Origin: Isoperla grammatica
Taxonomy: Eukaryota > Arthropoda > Insecta > Plecoptera > Perlodidae
Reading direction: 5' to 3'
DNA length: 64,000 nt
NCBI GenBank assembly: GCA_945910005.1
Contig: OX246741.1
Span: 12,374,390 to 12,438,389 of the forward strand
Shown here: one piece after another, positions 46,141-59,586 of the stretch
Layout: each line of letters opens with the position of its first letter
How positions within the stretch are numbered: position 1 is the stretch's first letter
Position numbers and translations under genes: made by a program
Notes under the pieces: model-generated
Told to the model about the DNA's origin: nothing
The model's input: only the letters and a program-made list of their open reading frames with translations
Database searches by the model: none

Positions 46141-46309
46141 CCACATTACACGGTTCAATACTTTCGTCAAACTTATTGAATTCAAATACAAAAAAGCACC
46201 AATTAATAGAAGCTACATTGTTGCAGTTTTTTTACAAAACTCTTTTTGATTCGCTTTTGTTCTTGATTTTCAATAAGTTTGACGAAAGTATTGAGTCGTG
46301 TAATGTCGG
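46141..46309. mobile_element. second foldback MITE, abutting the first
   Basis: Inverted arms of about 40 bp: CCACATTACACGGTTCAATA and, reversed, CCGACATTACACGACTCAAT, both continuing ACTTTCGTCAAACTTATTGAA. Lies 2 bp from the preceding element. Confidence 0.7.
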
Positions 46310-47570
46310 CATTACCAAATATTTATAAAGTAGATGTTTCTGTGGTGTAGACGCACGCCACGCAGCTTACGAAGTTATCTTTAATGAGATTCAGAGCTGT
46401 TCTCTGACAAATGAAGGCACACTTTACGTACGACTGAACACACTCCATGTCAAGAATAAGCTCTAGCCGCGGAGGGCGCCATTGCATCTACATACGCCAA
46501 CACCACTAAACTATCATTACATTACGGGAGGTATTGTCATGGCTTCCACTCGTGCATTATAATAGAAGCCGAGCAGTAATGTAATTATCCGGCATGCATT
46601 GCGCTCAATGTAATTATACTCATTAGTACTATACTGTACTCTCATCCGTGGTTCAATGAGTTCTCTGGATGTACCTCAATCACGCATATCGCTTGACTGA
46701 ATGTGATTAGCCTATATAATACCCACGTATTCGGATTTCAAGTACTACTATGTATAAGTGATTGTAAGCTTATTCAAAAATGTATGAATGTTGTTTGAAA
46801 TGTTGTTTTCGGCAGCGATAGAGCGGGAAATTTGAAAATATCAACACCAACAGTATAACGAAAACTTATAGAATCTTCGCATTTTTCTGCAATTACAAAG
46901 TATTTTTCTTTTCACAAATGCTAGCTGCGATAGATTTCAACGCGCAGCATCTGACCATATGGGTACGTTAGTATCGGGTTATTGTGAAACACCAGATGTG
47001 TGCTTTGCTGCTATCACTCGGCCATTGTGAGAACATACGTGAGACGTGACGTATCCGCCTTCAGTGCATCATGCAGTTTCCTGTGCACATATTGCACTTG
47101 CACTCCACGTTATTAGATAAAGCACTGCATGCGGCAGCAAGCTAATATAGTCGCATCGCGTTTACTTGCAAGGTGTTGTCGTCATGGATTATTTAATAGG
47201 GTAGTGACGCGTGTGACAACTACCAACCTTAATCTGGTTGCATATCGTTCTCTTGTCCATGAGGTATTGCAGTGATAATATCGCGCGCCAGTTGTCAGAG
47301 GTGGTGGGGTCGCATTCCATTCACGGTTGGTGCAGTCAATGCACAATACAGGTATTGGGAAATCCCGTGGTGAATACCGTTGAAATAGACCATGTGGAGC
47401 GACCGTCTCTTCTCAGAATTTTAGGGGACACCTCGCTTCTTACGGCGTGGCCAGTATACATCACCGTAGTAGACCTAATCATGCGCCCTTATTTTGTCTC
47501 GTGGACGGTCAGTGTTGAATGTAATTTAATAACATGTAGATCATCAACATCATGTTTGTATAGAATAGAT

Positions 47571-47737
47571 AGGTTTTAACAGTCATAATTCAGTTTGTTG
47601 CCTTCAATATTCAAACGCGTACATCAAAAATACTCAAATGAAAATTTAGAGACAGGTTTTAACAGTCATAATTCAGTTTGTTGCCTACAATATTCAAACG
47701 TACCTTCATCCAAATACTCAAATGAAAATTTAGAGAC
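47571..47737. repeat. tandem duplication, 83-bp unit
   Basis: Two copies of AGGTTTTAACAGTCATAATT...ACTCAAATGAAAATTTAGAGAC, starting at 47571 and 47654, with a few substitutions and small indels. Confidence 0.85.
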
Positions 47738-48687
47738 TACTTTCATTTGAATCTGACTATTTTTAATTTTTGATTTCGTAATTTAGAGTACGTGAATTAT
47801 TTAGTACAAATAATATCATTATTATCTGTGAATAAATAATTAGCGAGATAAATAGCGACTCGCATCTACTTTTAAAAAGTCTAATGCCGGCCCGTGTATT
47901 GCAACGATGTAGGCCTACCAACTTTTAACATCCAATGCCGTGGTGGAGTTTTGAGTGGTAAACCGGCCGCTACCCCTCCCGCTTTGCTCAACCCATTGTG
48001 ATGCCAACAGTTGGTTATTGCTGGGATTATCTGGGCGGCACATGCTCGCTGGAAACTTTTAATTACACTTGTACATTGTAATTCGTGTTGAACGCTGATT
48101 ACTGATTGTAAAACCAGCGTGGGGCTATATGTTCTGTAGGCCTATTTGCAACACTAACCGAATGTCAAGTAACGTTTTGTATACGTGCGACAAATAATAG
48201 ACGTGTGTTTTAATTATAAACTGTAATTAATTTACTGACATTTATACTCATATTGGATTTTAATTACAAAAAAACAAAACAAAAGACAGGAGAATTCCAT
48301 GATGGCGTGTATTCTCATATCGCGCGTGGCAACCATCTTGGATGCCTTACGGGATGTTTTTTAAACTTTCGAAATGTTTCAAATGGAGTTTGGTTGAAAT
48401 TATAATGTTATCCTAAATTAATTATTTGCTCTTAATACTAAAAAGCAACGCATAAAGACACTCGGTTACTCTTTTTGTAGTTTACAATGGCACAAATAAT
48501 CATTTTCGTTAACTTTTTTGGTATAATTTATTAGTGTTACCTAGCTACCTATTATTTATTTAATGTATCCTAGATTCAGTTATAAAACTGATATACAAAG
48601 CAGTAGAACTATGTATTCAAACGACAACGAAAAGCCATAATTTAAAGTAGCAAGAACAAAACAAAAAGTAAACTACTCTATACCAAG

Positions 48688-48756
48688 GTCCGTCGATCCC
48701 CTGGCAGAGGTTCGGTAAACCTGTTCGACGAGCCCCCCGCCAGGGGATTTACGGAC
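48688..48756. other. isolated GC-rich hairpin
   Basis: GTCCGTCGATCCCCTGGC pairs with GCCAGGGGATTTACGGAC (16 of 18 positions) around a 33-base loop. Function unknown. Confidence 0.55.
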
Positions 48757-49428
48757 TATTGACATAAGAAGAATAACAGTACAAATAGTTCGATAACAAA
48801 AAATGCTATATAAATTCAAATATGAGAATAAAATATTATGTACATCATAAATAAACAGAAGTCTGAAAAGGAAAAGAAAGTACGATTACTACACACAAAA
48901 AAAGAATGAATACTAAGGGGGGGGGGGGGGGGAGAAAAGATAAAATCAAGGAGTGAATTATATTGTCCCGAGCATGTGGGGTGAGGGTGGGGGTGGACTG
49001 CCAACAATTTACAACTCTGCCATGGCCTTTGGACGCGTGTGTTGGGACACACGAATAAAGCGAGGGACATATCGGCCGGATACTCGCCGAAACCACTAAG
49101 TGATGTAGAAGAAATGGCTGTCAAGTCCCAGGCAGTCCCGTCTACACGCATTATTCGTCTATATATAATGTGATTTATACACACGCACACACACGCACAC
49201 GTACTGGCAGGCTGCAGGGCTGTATTGATTAGATGGTTGAGTGATGAAAACACCCTTAAAACAAACTTACTGGAAGCTATTATTTCCGTATATGGGCTTG
49301 ATGTTATTTATAGAGGCCACTCATTCATACACGGTGTCTTCTTTATTCTCGCTTGTGACGTACATCAGCATACGTTCAACAAGTGAGCAAGTAGGCATGT
49401 GACACTTGGTTGAAGTCAAACAGGCTGA

Positions 49429-49473
49429 TTTATTTATTTATTAGTTGTTATTTATTATTTATTTATTTACTTG

Positions 49474-49520
<47 letters not shown>
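49429..49520. repeat. (TTTA)n microsatellite
   Basis: Imperfect TTTA/TTAT repeats of about 90 bp. Confidence 0.85.
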
Positions 49521-52500
49521 TGTATATCCTATTTAGTTACAAAACTGATTTACAAAGGATGACAATAAGTAGACGAACTAGGCCTATGTATACAAATGAC
49601 AATGAAAAATCATAAAATAGCAAGAACAACAAAACCGTTTGCTGTAGGCCTACTATAGACAAATGGACAAGAACAATAAAATTGAATTGAGAAATTGAAA
49701 TATTTCTTGGCTTCATATTCGTTCCGTTCGTAGCGGGTGCTATTCCTGAAGTTGCTTACCATTGTTTATAAACTGTTAGTGGTGGTTCAGGTCCTAAGCG
49801 TACGGCAGCTAAAGATGTGGGTAATAATCCCGCTTAGGACATTGGATTTTTGTAACTGTTTCTTCATCAAATTGTATAATTGGTAAATAGAAATAACGAA
49901 AGAAAAACGTCCCATTTCGCTTTTACAAATCATCCTATTATGAAATCTTGCTATTACACTCTTTCAATGTCTGTATAAAAGCCCAAGTAAATTGCTTTCC
50001 TAAGGTTATACGTAGCTTGGAAAAGAACGAGCGTACATTAGTCTTTCAATTAATACCCACCCGACCTACTTTAGGTGCTTTTACGCTAATCTACATTGTA
50101 AATAACTAAGTAGCTTTATGTGTTTTCGTGACTAACTTTTCACTGCGATTCACCGCGATCAGTTTAATAAATTAGCACGCTCCACTGCTTAGAACGTTGA
50201 CGCCAGATATTTCATGTATGACGTCACCTTGGCGATAACAACGTTTCAAATTGGTGTATTATCAATGTGTCTTATCATAAATAAAATACAATTTAATCAA
50301 TTAATTATATATGTCCTCTCATCGTGGAGGCGTAACTAACGAATTCAGCTTTGTTATTTGAGGCTGCATGCCCAATAATTATAGAACAGTAATTACTCTT
50401 AAACTAATAATAGTAGGATTATTATAAATATACACCTACTTGTACGGGAATGTCAAATTTAAGTATGGGTGTAGATATATTTGTGACAACATGCAAATAA
50501 ATTACTTTCGAGAAAATTTGCTTCAAAATAATGCGAAGTCCCAGAATATACTGACACCCAAACGCAGATATGATATTTCTGTACATAGTAGGTAAATCTT
50601 TATAATTATCCTACTATTAGTCTACGACCAATACATCTGTAAAACTCCTAGACCACCCAGATTCACAAAGGTGCCTAAGTGCTAAGACGTCCTATAGTTT
50701 AAGCAAATCTTAGTGATATAAATCTGGTAAATGTCCTTCTGCAATGTCATAAAGATAAAATAGTAAAATATCTACAATTGAACTAATAATATTTTATTTG
50801 TGAATGTGTAGTTATACCCAGAGATGATTTATCTTGATTTATCTAGCTAAGATTTGCTTAACTTACGACAACTTAGAGTTAGGCATCCCAACTTTCTTCA
50901 AATTGTCAAAAAGTAAACAAAATGTGTAAACCCCTAGATAATTCAGTGCTTCTTCACATGAATGTTTCTTTGTGTCAGTAAATATGTCCGTCTTATATGG
51001 TGTAATATTGCAACAACAAAATAAGCCAAGAATGTGTTTGACGTAGGCCAAGCTTATAGGACAGCAAGTCGTCGTGTACCCCACTCGTTGGCGTTACTGC
51101 GTTCGTTCGTCTCCATGACAACCATATTCGGGGTCACGTGTTCTGTTCGCCTGTCTGATGAGTCGAGTCGTGAACCCTGTTTGTCGGAAAGCCAATCTGA
51201 ATCAAGTAGCAAACGTATGTTATGCAAATTCATCATCGCCGTCGCCCTCTGCTTCACTGAGTTTCTATGCTTCCTGTCGTCTGCATGCACACACATTCAA
51301 CTTTGAAATATATGGATGGCTTCATTCATTTTGGTAAGACAGCTGCAAATCCATTGACTTATAGACTTCGTAAATCATCGGTATGACTCGAAAAGCTCTC
51401 GTATTGGTTTTATTTTAGAAAAATGCTGCACGACGAACTCGTGATTTGGCCATACCGTCATCGCCACAGCAGAAATCTGTGAATAATTACCTTGGACATT
51501 CATTTACTGAACACAGACACACACACCATTCATGTGTTGACGAATAACTTGACTTTTGATATTGTTTTTTTTTTTTTTTTTTTTTTTTACGTGGGAAAAT
51601 GTTATTTTTTTTTTTTTTTGTAGACTATCCTGGTAAATTGGGTGCCAACGGCAACAGTGGATAAAAATGCCACAAACCTATTATAATATAAGCCTAATTA
51701 ATTAAATAAAGATTTGTTTCCAAATTCCAATGTATGGATATGCTAAAACTCGGGTTTTAGCCGGTGCAGTTAAGGCCAGTTTTCCCAAAAAAGTAAAATC
51801 CGGCTATTTTCGGTTAATCGGAGATCAAAAATGGCGCCCGGTAGAAGCCACGATGCATTTTGTATGTATTTTTTGTTGAAACCATGGTAACCATTCCTAG
51901 ATTAGTTACCTTATAGTTATATTTCTATTGTTCTATGGGCCTCAAAATTGTTGCCATACATAAGAATACAAATTAACCTTAATGCTTGGTTTGACTACGG
52001 GTTGGCTTAAAGAACTGTAATTATAATTCCCAAAACAGTGTTCAGTAGTTAATAATAATTAACGGGGCTCTACTGTAGTCGCTGTAGCCGCCAGCACATC
52101 CATTGGCGGTTGGTCTTTTGGCAAGCAAGGTGGATTCTGGAGAGAGCTCCACTTTATATTACTCAACTTTTTCCAACTCGCCGGAAACTCTGTTCAACTT
52201 TAGAATATCCATAGCTCAGTATTAAGCGTAATTCTACACGGTTCTAAAATAAACATTAATTACAATAGTTAATCTTTGGAATTAAAATTATCATTTCATT
52301 ACCAAGGGGAGAGTATATATTTCCAATATAAAAACCGCGCAACGTTTCGTTTTTTCTTCACTATACACACGAACAGTGTAAACAATAGCTATATGTGAAT
52401 GTGATGGTGTTCAAGTATTTGTATCACTAGCCTACATATAACTGATTAAAAATGTTGCGAGTCGCTAATGATAAATGCTTCATTTTGCTGCAGTGTTTGC

Positions 52501-52845
52501 TGATTTATTTGTTTGGTGGAAACTAATTTCAGTTGTGGGTCTCTCATAATTTGAGTCCTTGAAATAGACTTTATTCCTTAGTTTTCAGCAATACCAATTG
52601 TTGAAAATTCACTTTACATGATGTAAGTAGGCCTAAATTCTGAATCCGCCAAACTTTGTTAATCTCCGATTTTATAATCTATGATTGGTAACTTACAATG
52701 GTTTCAACTTTCAACCAACATTGCATACAAAATGCATAACAGTCGCCGTGTTTTGTTAGGAGAAAACTAATGTCGGGACTAAAAGTTTGGTGAAACCGGT
52801 CCTTACTAATATCACGCAATTAAATGTATAGACTTACGCTAAACA

Positions 52846-53066
52846 TTTTCACATGCCTTCCAGTAAACTCGCGCATACCTCTGGGGGCACGCGTATCACA
52901 GATTGGAAACCACTGACATCCGTAATCCAAAACTCTTCCCGGGTTGAGCGAATCCGAACTTTGGCGGTTGGTAAATTCATGCCTCACATGGGATTCGAAC
53001 CCGCGTCCAATCAATACCCTGCATGTTCATCAACCTCCCGTGCAATCACCAGAGGGACAGACGTAC
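52846..53066 (-). repeat. tRNA-derived SINE, second family
   Basis: The minus strand has a B-box GGTTCGAATCC (53001-52991), a weaker A-box-like TGATTGCACGGG upstream, then a non-tRNA body containing AACCCGGGAAGAG, GGATTACGGATGTCAG and GGTATGCGCGAGTTTACTGG. Different from the SINE in CCT8 intron 5. Confidence 0.5.
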
Positions 53067-54716
53067 AGTTTGCGTGGCTACAAAACAAAACAAATACAAA
53101 TCGGTGATAAATGGTCGGGGTGTAGTTTCGTGCGGTTGTGTTGTGTATATATATATATCCCTCAACCTCGGCGTGGTCACTATTCTTCACCGTCTGTGTG
53201 GGCGTGGGACAAGATGTCACACGCAGCACAGTGCTGCGGTAGCGTGCGTGTGCGTGTGGGTGACACTCGAACTAATGCCGATATATACCCATTAGTATAA
53301 TACCCACCCCCAACGGGCGGGTCGGGGGTGGAGAATGAGACGCAGGGTCACACGTAAATGACGACACTGGGGGATGTGGTACCCTGATTACATGTGGTAG
53401 TTTAGGTCTTAAATTCACACATCTGCAAAAGGGAAAGAAGGACGAATTGATAGGGAGCACCGCGGACTAGTACGCGAAACGACCCACAAAGGACTTCGAT
53501 CGGGTTTTAACTAAAATTGTCTAAACCTTTCTGTTCAAGTATAACACGATTTTGTTGTGAACAGCGCCATAAGAACCACAAGTAAGTTAACTCTTTCACG
53601 ATTTCCGGATTACGATTACAATCACGATGCCGTCAGTTGTGGTTGAGCCTTTAGTGTTCGACCTCCGGTTTCCGACAAGGATGAAGATTGAGGCCTATAC
53701 TTTGCTGGACGCACTTGAGAGTTGAGAGGTTACAAGATTATACATGCTCACTCACTCCACCCAACTTCTCTTCAAGGTAAAGACGAACTTTACCTTTGTG
53801 TTCGTATACCGCATCGTGGTAACATGGCGGCCAACAAACTTGTAACTAAAACTGACCAATCGTTGTTGAATGACAGCCATTGTGTGATTTTTACTACCCG
53901 CGCAAATGTAATTCATTTTGTGTATGATGGGAAATGGCGGCGTGTCAATCAAACTGACCTATCACCGGGCATATAGTTTTGGTTTCGGCTACCCTTTTGT
54001 GATTTTTCATAACTCATCAATCATGAACGTCCTATTAGAAATAATTTCAATACAGAATTCCAGGTTTTGTTATGTTTTAACTATGCTTTACGTCTCTCAT
54101 CACCATCAACACCATCATTGTCCCCCTCCTAGACACAATACCTCTGTGGAAAACCTCCACCAGCGCCCATGTTGGCGAGAACACGCATTAAAGAAAATTG
54201 ATTTTCCTATTCGTTTTCTCGCAACACAAGAGGGAGGTAAAACATTCATCCCGTGCACAAAGAGCATTGCACACGCTAGATTTTATGCACGGGAAATATA
54301 TTCATTCCAGTTTGTGCGTGCGTGATGCGAACACGGCCTCCTCGATCGATGAGGTACGTTTTCAATCATGGCCTCTCGGATAAGTCGAGCGCTCACTGTG
54401 ACAAGTTCGGCGGTGACACAGGTCGAAGATGAAAGGACATTTTGTTACACTTCGTTGAGTTGGGCGATTCGATTTGAAAAAGGGAAATTCGATTTTTTTT
54501 GCGTCTCTTTCATACATGCTGAACATCACTTCAACACAGACGAAATACTGAACACTTGAGTTAGAATTTTTGCCAGTGTGGTCCACTGTTAATAATAATT
54601 CAAGTATCTACCATTTTCAGAATTGTAAATTGTCAAATGTTGTAATATTTTCTGTTTAATGATCACGAACGGAAATTTTACAGGTATACACTTTGTTTAC
54701 GAAAGGCCCATTCACA

Positions 54717-54881
54717 ATCAGTTTTAAGGCGTATGGTTTAAGGTTTAAGGCGTAACCAATTTCCGAAATCTCAATTCTTACGACTTGAGCCTTACGACGA
54801 GCCAATCACTGCAAGGCATCTCGCACTCTATAAACCATCTTACGCCTTAGACCTTACGCCTTAATACTGATTGTGAATGGG
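54717..54881. mobile_element. MITE with CCCATTCACAATCAG ends
   Basis: 165 bp; inverted ends CCCATTCACAATCAGT / ACTGATTGTGAATGGG followed by TTTAAGGCGTA / TACGCCTTAA. Subterminal AAGGTTTAAGGCGTA is like that of the element at 62243. Confidence 0.75.
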
Positions 54882-56219
54882 TATCTAACTCAACGCCCCT
54901 TCATTATTAGTACTTCTCGTTGTCCGCGAAAAACAAACACCTATTTGTAACACCCTCAGTGTATTTATTGAACCCCATGGGATTACCGCTACGCGTGTAT
55001 CGAGTGATCAGAGCTGCGTTCCTTCCCGTAATCCACTACGCCTTGTCTGTAGCACGTCTGAGGAGTTTGTCTCTGCGACTAGACGGAGGGTAGGAGATAC
55101 CACCACAACGATGATGGAGTATTATTTTATTACGTGCCTCGATTTACTTGCGTTCACTTTAGAGATGCTGTGATATATTCTCCAATACCAAGCTTGAGCC
55201 CAGTTTAGAAAATGTAAAAACAAATGTGAAAAGTCGCGGTTCGTGTGGAAATGTGTGTACATACACAATTTTCCCCAATAATCTGTGAATAATTAGTGTC
55301 AATCAAGAGTAATTTAAAATTAATTTAGAGCGAGGGTTTTGTCAATTCAGTCGCAAGTAAAATTAAAAAAGAGAATTAAGCGTTACACAAATTTAATTAA
55401 CACATTGAGTTCAGTTATAAGAACAATATGACTGTAAATGTTCAGTTTCGTACAAAAAAACAACAATTTTTAAAAGATGGTATGTATACGTAAGGTGGTC
55501 ATATTTTGAATATTGCAAACCGCGACCAACAAAGTGTAAGGATTACGAACTCCTTGGACAAGCGTGGGGTCTGGGGCGAAAGAGGCTAAACATTTTAAAT
55601 TCAAATTGGCGTGCAAAATACCCAGAAAACAGCTTTCTAACATGAATTAATAAAACAAAATAAATATCAATACATAATTATTCATATAAATTTTAATTTA
55701 TACATATTAAGTATTTAAATGAATGTGAGTAAATTTGTGTAGGCATGTTAGGCCTATGCCCGGCCCGGCCCGGCCTGTATTTCGCCAGCCGCCTGTTGAC
55801 GGAATAAACTCTGCGCTGTGAGTTGAGTGAGTGCGTGAGTGTGTGAGTGTGTGAGTCAACGTCTGCGAATGCATGTGTTGAGGGCTAGAGACCCGACCAG
55901 CAACTGTAAGCCCCCCCCTGCACTCTTACAATACCCGCGTTGTCTTTATTGACAGAATACAGCGACACTTTTTCCCCGAAAATTAAAAACCGGTAAAAAT
56001 ACGTCTTTTCAATGAATTTCTCGTGACACCGGTACAAGTGTTGCGATAACGGTACTGTACCGGTCCGGTACGTCTGATCACCTTACGTCCTATACGTCAT
56101 CTAAGCTATGCTTTCTTTTATTGCAATGCAAACTCTTATATATTTGTTTATGTCAACATTCCAGCTAGCACATGTACGCGATCTCGCTAAGAAATCTCAT
56201 AATGACTCCTCCACATGTA

Positions 56220-56399
56220 GTAGTTCATCTTTGAGACGTGGTTTAATGCTTGAAAACAGTGATGTCATAGTTCCCCACATGTTTGAAAACCGTTGAGTTA
56301 TAAAACAACGAAGTGAGTAGTTCATCTTTGAGACGTGGTTTAATGCTTGAAAACATTGACGTCATGTTTGAAAACCTTCGAGTTATAAAACCACAAAGT
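56220..56399. repeat. tandem duplication, about 97-bp unit
   Basis: Two copies of GTAGTTCATCTTTGAGACGT...AGTTATAAAACNACNAAGTG, starting at 56220 and 56317. The second lacks about 14 bp (AGTTCCCCACATG region). Confidence 0.85.
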
Positions 56400-57100
56400 G
56401 CACAATATTATACGTTTTCCCGTCTACCTAAGCCGACGTCAAAAATAAAACTCTGCGTAAAACTTGCTCGTATAACTTCTCTTGTTAGTCGTGTGTGTGT
56501 GTGCATGATAACTTGACGGTAGGTAGGGCGGTTTTTAATATAAGCGGTCTGGCGGGCGACCAGGAAAAGTGCTCGTAAGCTTGTCAACTATTCATAGTTC
56601 CCACGTGACGTCACAGCGGCCATGATTGCGACACAATTGATGCGGACCAATCCTAGATCATTGGCCAATACTATTGAAATTTAATAAATAAGCCTATAAT
56701 TTAGAACTTAAAAAGTAAACATAAGTAATAAACAAATAAAATATTAACCCACATACCAATTTTATCTCAAAAACAGACTGAATTTTAAAGAACTAAGAAT
56801 TTCTGTGTTATAGAATTTCTAAGCATCCAACTCAAGGTTGTTTATTATTTCCAATTCACCTGTTTGAAGTAGATGGTAGGAATTCAAGAAGTAGTAAATT
56901 AAGTTGTCACCGTTGGACTCTGCTATTTCCTACGCATAGTTTTATGTTCGGGCAACCGACTACACATAACTTATAGCCACGTATACGTTGTGACTAAAAT
57001 TGGCATCGGGATCCACGCAAAAACAGCACCGTCGACATATTTTATTAACCTTCCAATATACTCGCGGTATAATATATTTCTATCGGCTTTCCTCGAAGGT

Positions 57101-57388
57101 GATGTGAGCAATGATATTCAACAGCTATAGTAGGCTAGATGCGCAGCCTAGCAGCCACAAGCGTGTCAATTTGATGCCATCTTGAAATGGGCATATAACA
57201 CAGGCGGGAATAGGAGTTTCTAATGCGACTTTCTGCCATTGGCAGCGCTAGCAGTACTAAAAGGTCCAAATTAGCATGTGAATTGCCCATTTCAAAATGG
57301 CTTCAAATCGCTACGCTTGCTACTCAGTGGAAGGTTGGGGGACTGGTGATCTAGCCTACTATAGATGTTGAATATCATTGGATGTGAG
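57101..57388. mobile_element. MITE with perfect 8-bp target duplication
   Basis: The element is 57109-57380 between direct repeats GATGTGAG. Ends CAATGATATTCAACA / TGTTGAATATCATTG extend through CTATAGTAGGCTAGAT / ATCTAGCCTACTATAG with one mismatch. An inner inverted pair GCCATCTTGAAATGGGCA / TGCCCATTTCAAAATGGC follows. Probably hAT-derived. Confidence 0.85.
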
Positions 57389-57743
57389 ATGTTCCCATCA
57401 GTATTGATACTTGGAATCGATTTTATATATTCTCATCTCGTCAGTCAGACTCAGGGCAGTGGGGGGGGGGGGGGATTCTGTCGGTGACAGGAGAGTCACA
57501 AACATAGAGGTAACGCTGTCGTGTGTGTGTTTTATTTTATTTTTTATTTTAACTGCGTTCCTTCGAGAGGTTGCCGAACATTGTCCTCATCGACCGAACT
57601 CCGTTGTTAGTGTTGTGGTGTCGTCGCAGAAAGACGTTAGTTAGGATTCAACCCCGACCCGACAACGTTCCTCGTCCATGGATTTAACGACGACGCACAC
57701 AGGTATTGACAGGGATTTTTTTTTTTTTTAACTTATCACTCTA

Positions 57744-57905
57744 AGGTCCAGTCTTACAATGTCCCAATAACTACTTATCCGTCGAATAGCTTGTTGTCTC
57801 CATGGCAATGACCAATCAAAACTCTTGAAATCCTCCAAATTTAGCTTACTTGCTATAAATAAGTTTCCTATTAGGAGATTGTAAGACCGGCCCTTGTTGT
57901 GTTTA
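57744..57905 (-). mobile_element. MITE, AGGGCCGGTC family, best-preserved copy
   Basis: Minus orientation: starts AAGGGCCGGTCTTACAATCT, ends TTGTAAGACTGGACCT, so the ends are about 16-bp inverted repeats. Internal CCATGGAGACAACA shared with 45691-45818, end sequence shared with 19915. Confidence 0.75.
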
Positions 57906-58239
57906 TGGAATAAGTATCGTCGGTCCATTGCAGCTCAAACTGATAACAAGTAGATTTTTAAATGTACTACTTTTCGTGTACAATATGTTAATTAGTATTT
58001 TCTTGAAATTTTAAATATATTACATGGTTAATATTGTGTTCTTTGGGGCTTAGTGGTGGGTGGGTGGGAGGTGTGAGGAGGCATTCGGCCCCTTGCCCCC
58101 CCCCCCCCCCTGGCAGTACAGTTGTATGAACACTGTATGCAAGTGTTGAGAAATGTGTGGTAGGATACAGCATCTCAACTGTTTGCATGCACATGCCCGC
58201 CATCTTTATACTTACCGGTAATAACATTTCCATGGCCGT

Positions 58240-58259
58240 TACTTACTTACTTACTTACC

Positions 58260-58299
<40 letters not shown>
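58240..58299. repeat. (ACTT)n microsatellite
   Basis: About 15 copies of ACTT. Confidence 0.95.
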
Positions 58300-58845
58300 A
58301 AATAATTAACTCGACTTTACACCAACTTGTATTTTACGTATCCCAGCAAACGTTTCGCTTAGTTTAAACTCGTTATTTAACTATATACAGTACATTACAT
58401 ATTTACTCGTGAACTTTCCATTAGTTTAAAACAAACATCAGTTTATATATAACGTGCGTCAATAACGCGCATGCTGTTGGTTTAGTGTTTACCGTTCACT
58501 ATTTCTCGTTCGTTCTAAGGTACACGTATATGGAATGATTAGTAGTGATCCAAGTAAATACAGTTCATGTTTAATATTGTCCTAGGGTTGTCTGCTGAAA
58601 GGTATATATATATATACATACACAACATCTGTGTTTGTTCACTCTCTAGAACTTTTTATATTGGGGTGAGTAAGTACGTTATTGACAATATTATAGCAAT
58701 CCCCTTAATGAGTGAGGACACATGCGTTCAGGTTTGATTGCCGATCGTCAAAATCAAATCCAAGACTTCCCGACTTGTGCTGTCGTCGAGTCCCACTAGA
58801 TTTCACTGTATTAATATTATGTTATTCTAACCGCACGTTATTATT

Positions 58846-58935
58846 CGATTGATTGATCGATCGATTGAGTGATGATTTGGCGTTGAACGACGAACTCGAC
58901 AGTTTGGTCATGTGACGTCAGCCAAATCAGATCCA
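58846..58935 (-). repeat. SINE 3' fragment with (AATC)n tail
   Basis: Shares GATGATTTGGCGTTGAACGA...AAATCAGATCCATTAC with 44700-44790, with the same TTGA-type tail on the plus strand. Truncated copy. Confidence 0.55.
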
Positions 58936-59338
58936 TTACTCATCGGACGGTTCGATATAAGGAGAATGTTGTATAGGGTGGTTGGGTGTTTAGGTCTCAA
59001 AGAGGACATGAAAGGAATAGTGAGAACCAATCAACAAATTTATATAACAAACTTCCCCAATTTTCTTCTTCATCTTCTTTCTTATTTACATACATACATT
59101 TATTTTTATTGTTTAATATGTTGCATTTCCACTTGATTTGATTTGATTTCATTTCTCAATTATTTTTTCTTGTTCTTTATTTTTTTATTTTTATATAGTA
59201 CAGTAGTTTTGTTGTTGTTGTTGTTGTTGTTGTTGTTATTGTTATTTATGATTTCATTATTATTAATGGTTTGCATAGCCTAGTTTTATTTAAGGTCCTC
59301 CTTTGTAAATCAGTTTTTATAACTGAATAGGATAGACA

Positions 59339-59586
<248 letters not shown>

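Noticed and set aside
47238..47579. Plus-strand 113-residue open frame
   Set aside because: Single open frame in gene-poor DNA with no recognised domain or splice context. Kept only as a place to check for conservation.
48816..49253. Minus-strand 145-residue open frame with Pro runs
   Set aside because: Crosses a poly-G run and CA repeats; low complexity and no recognisable domain.
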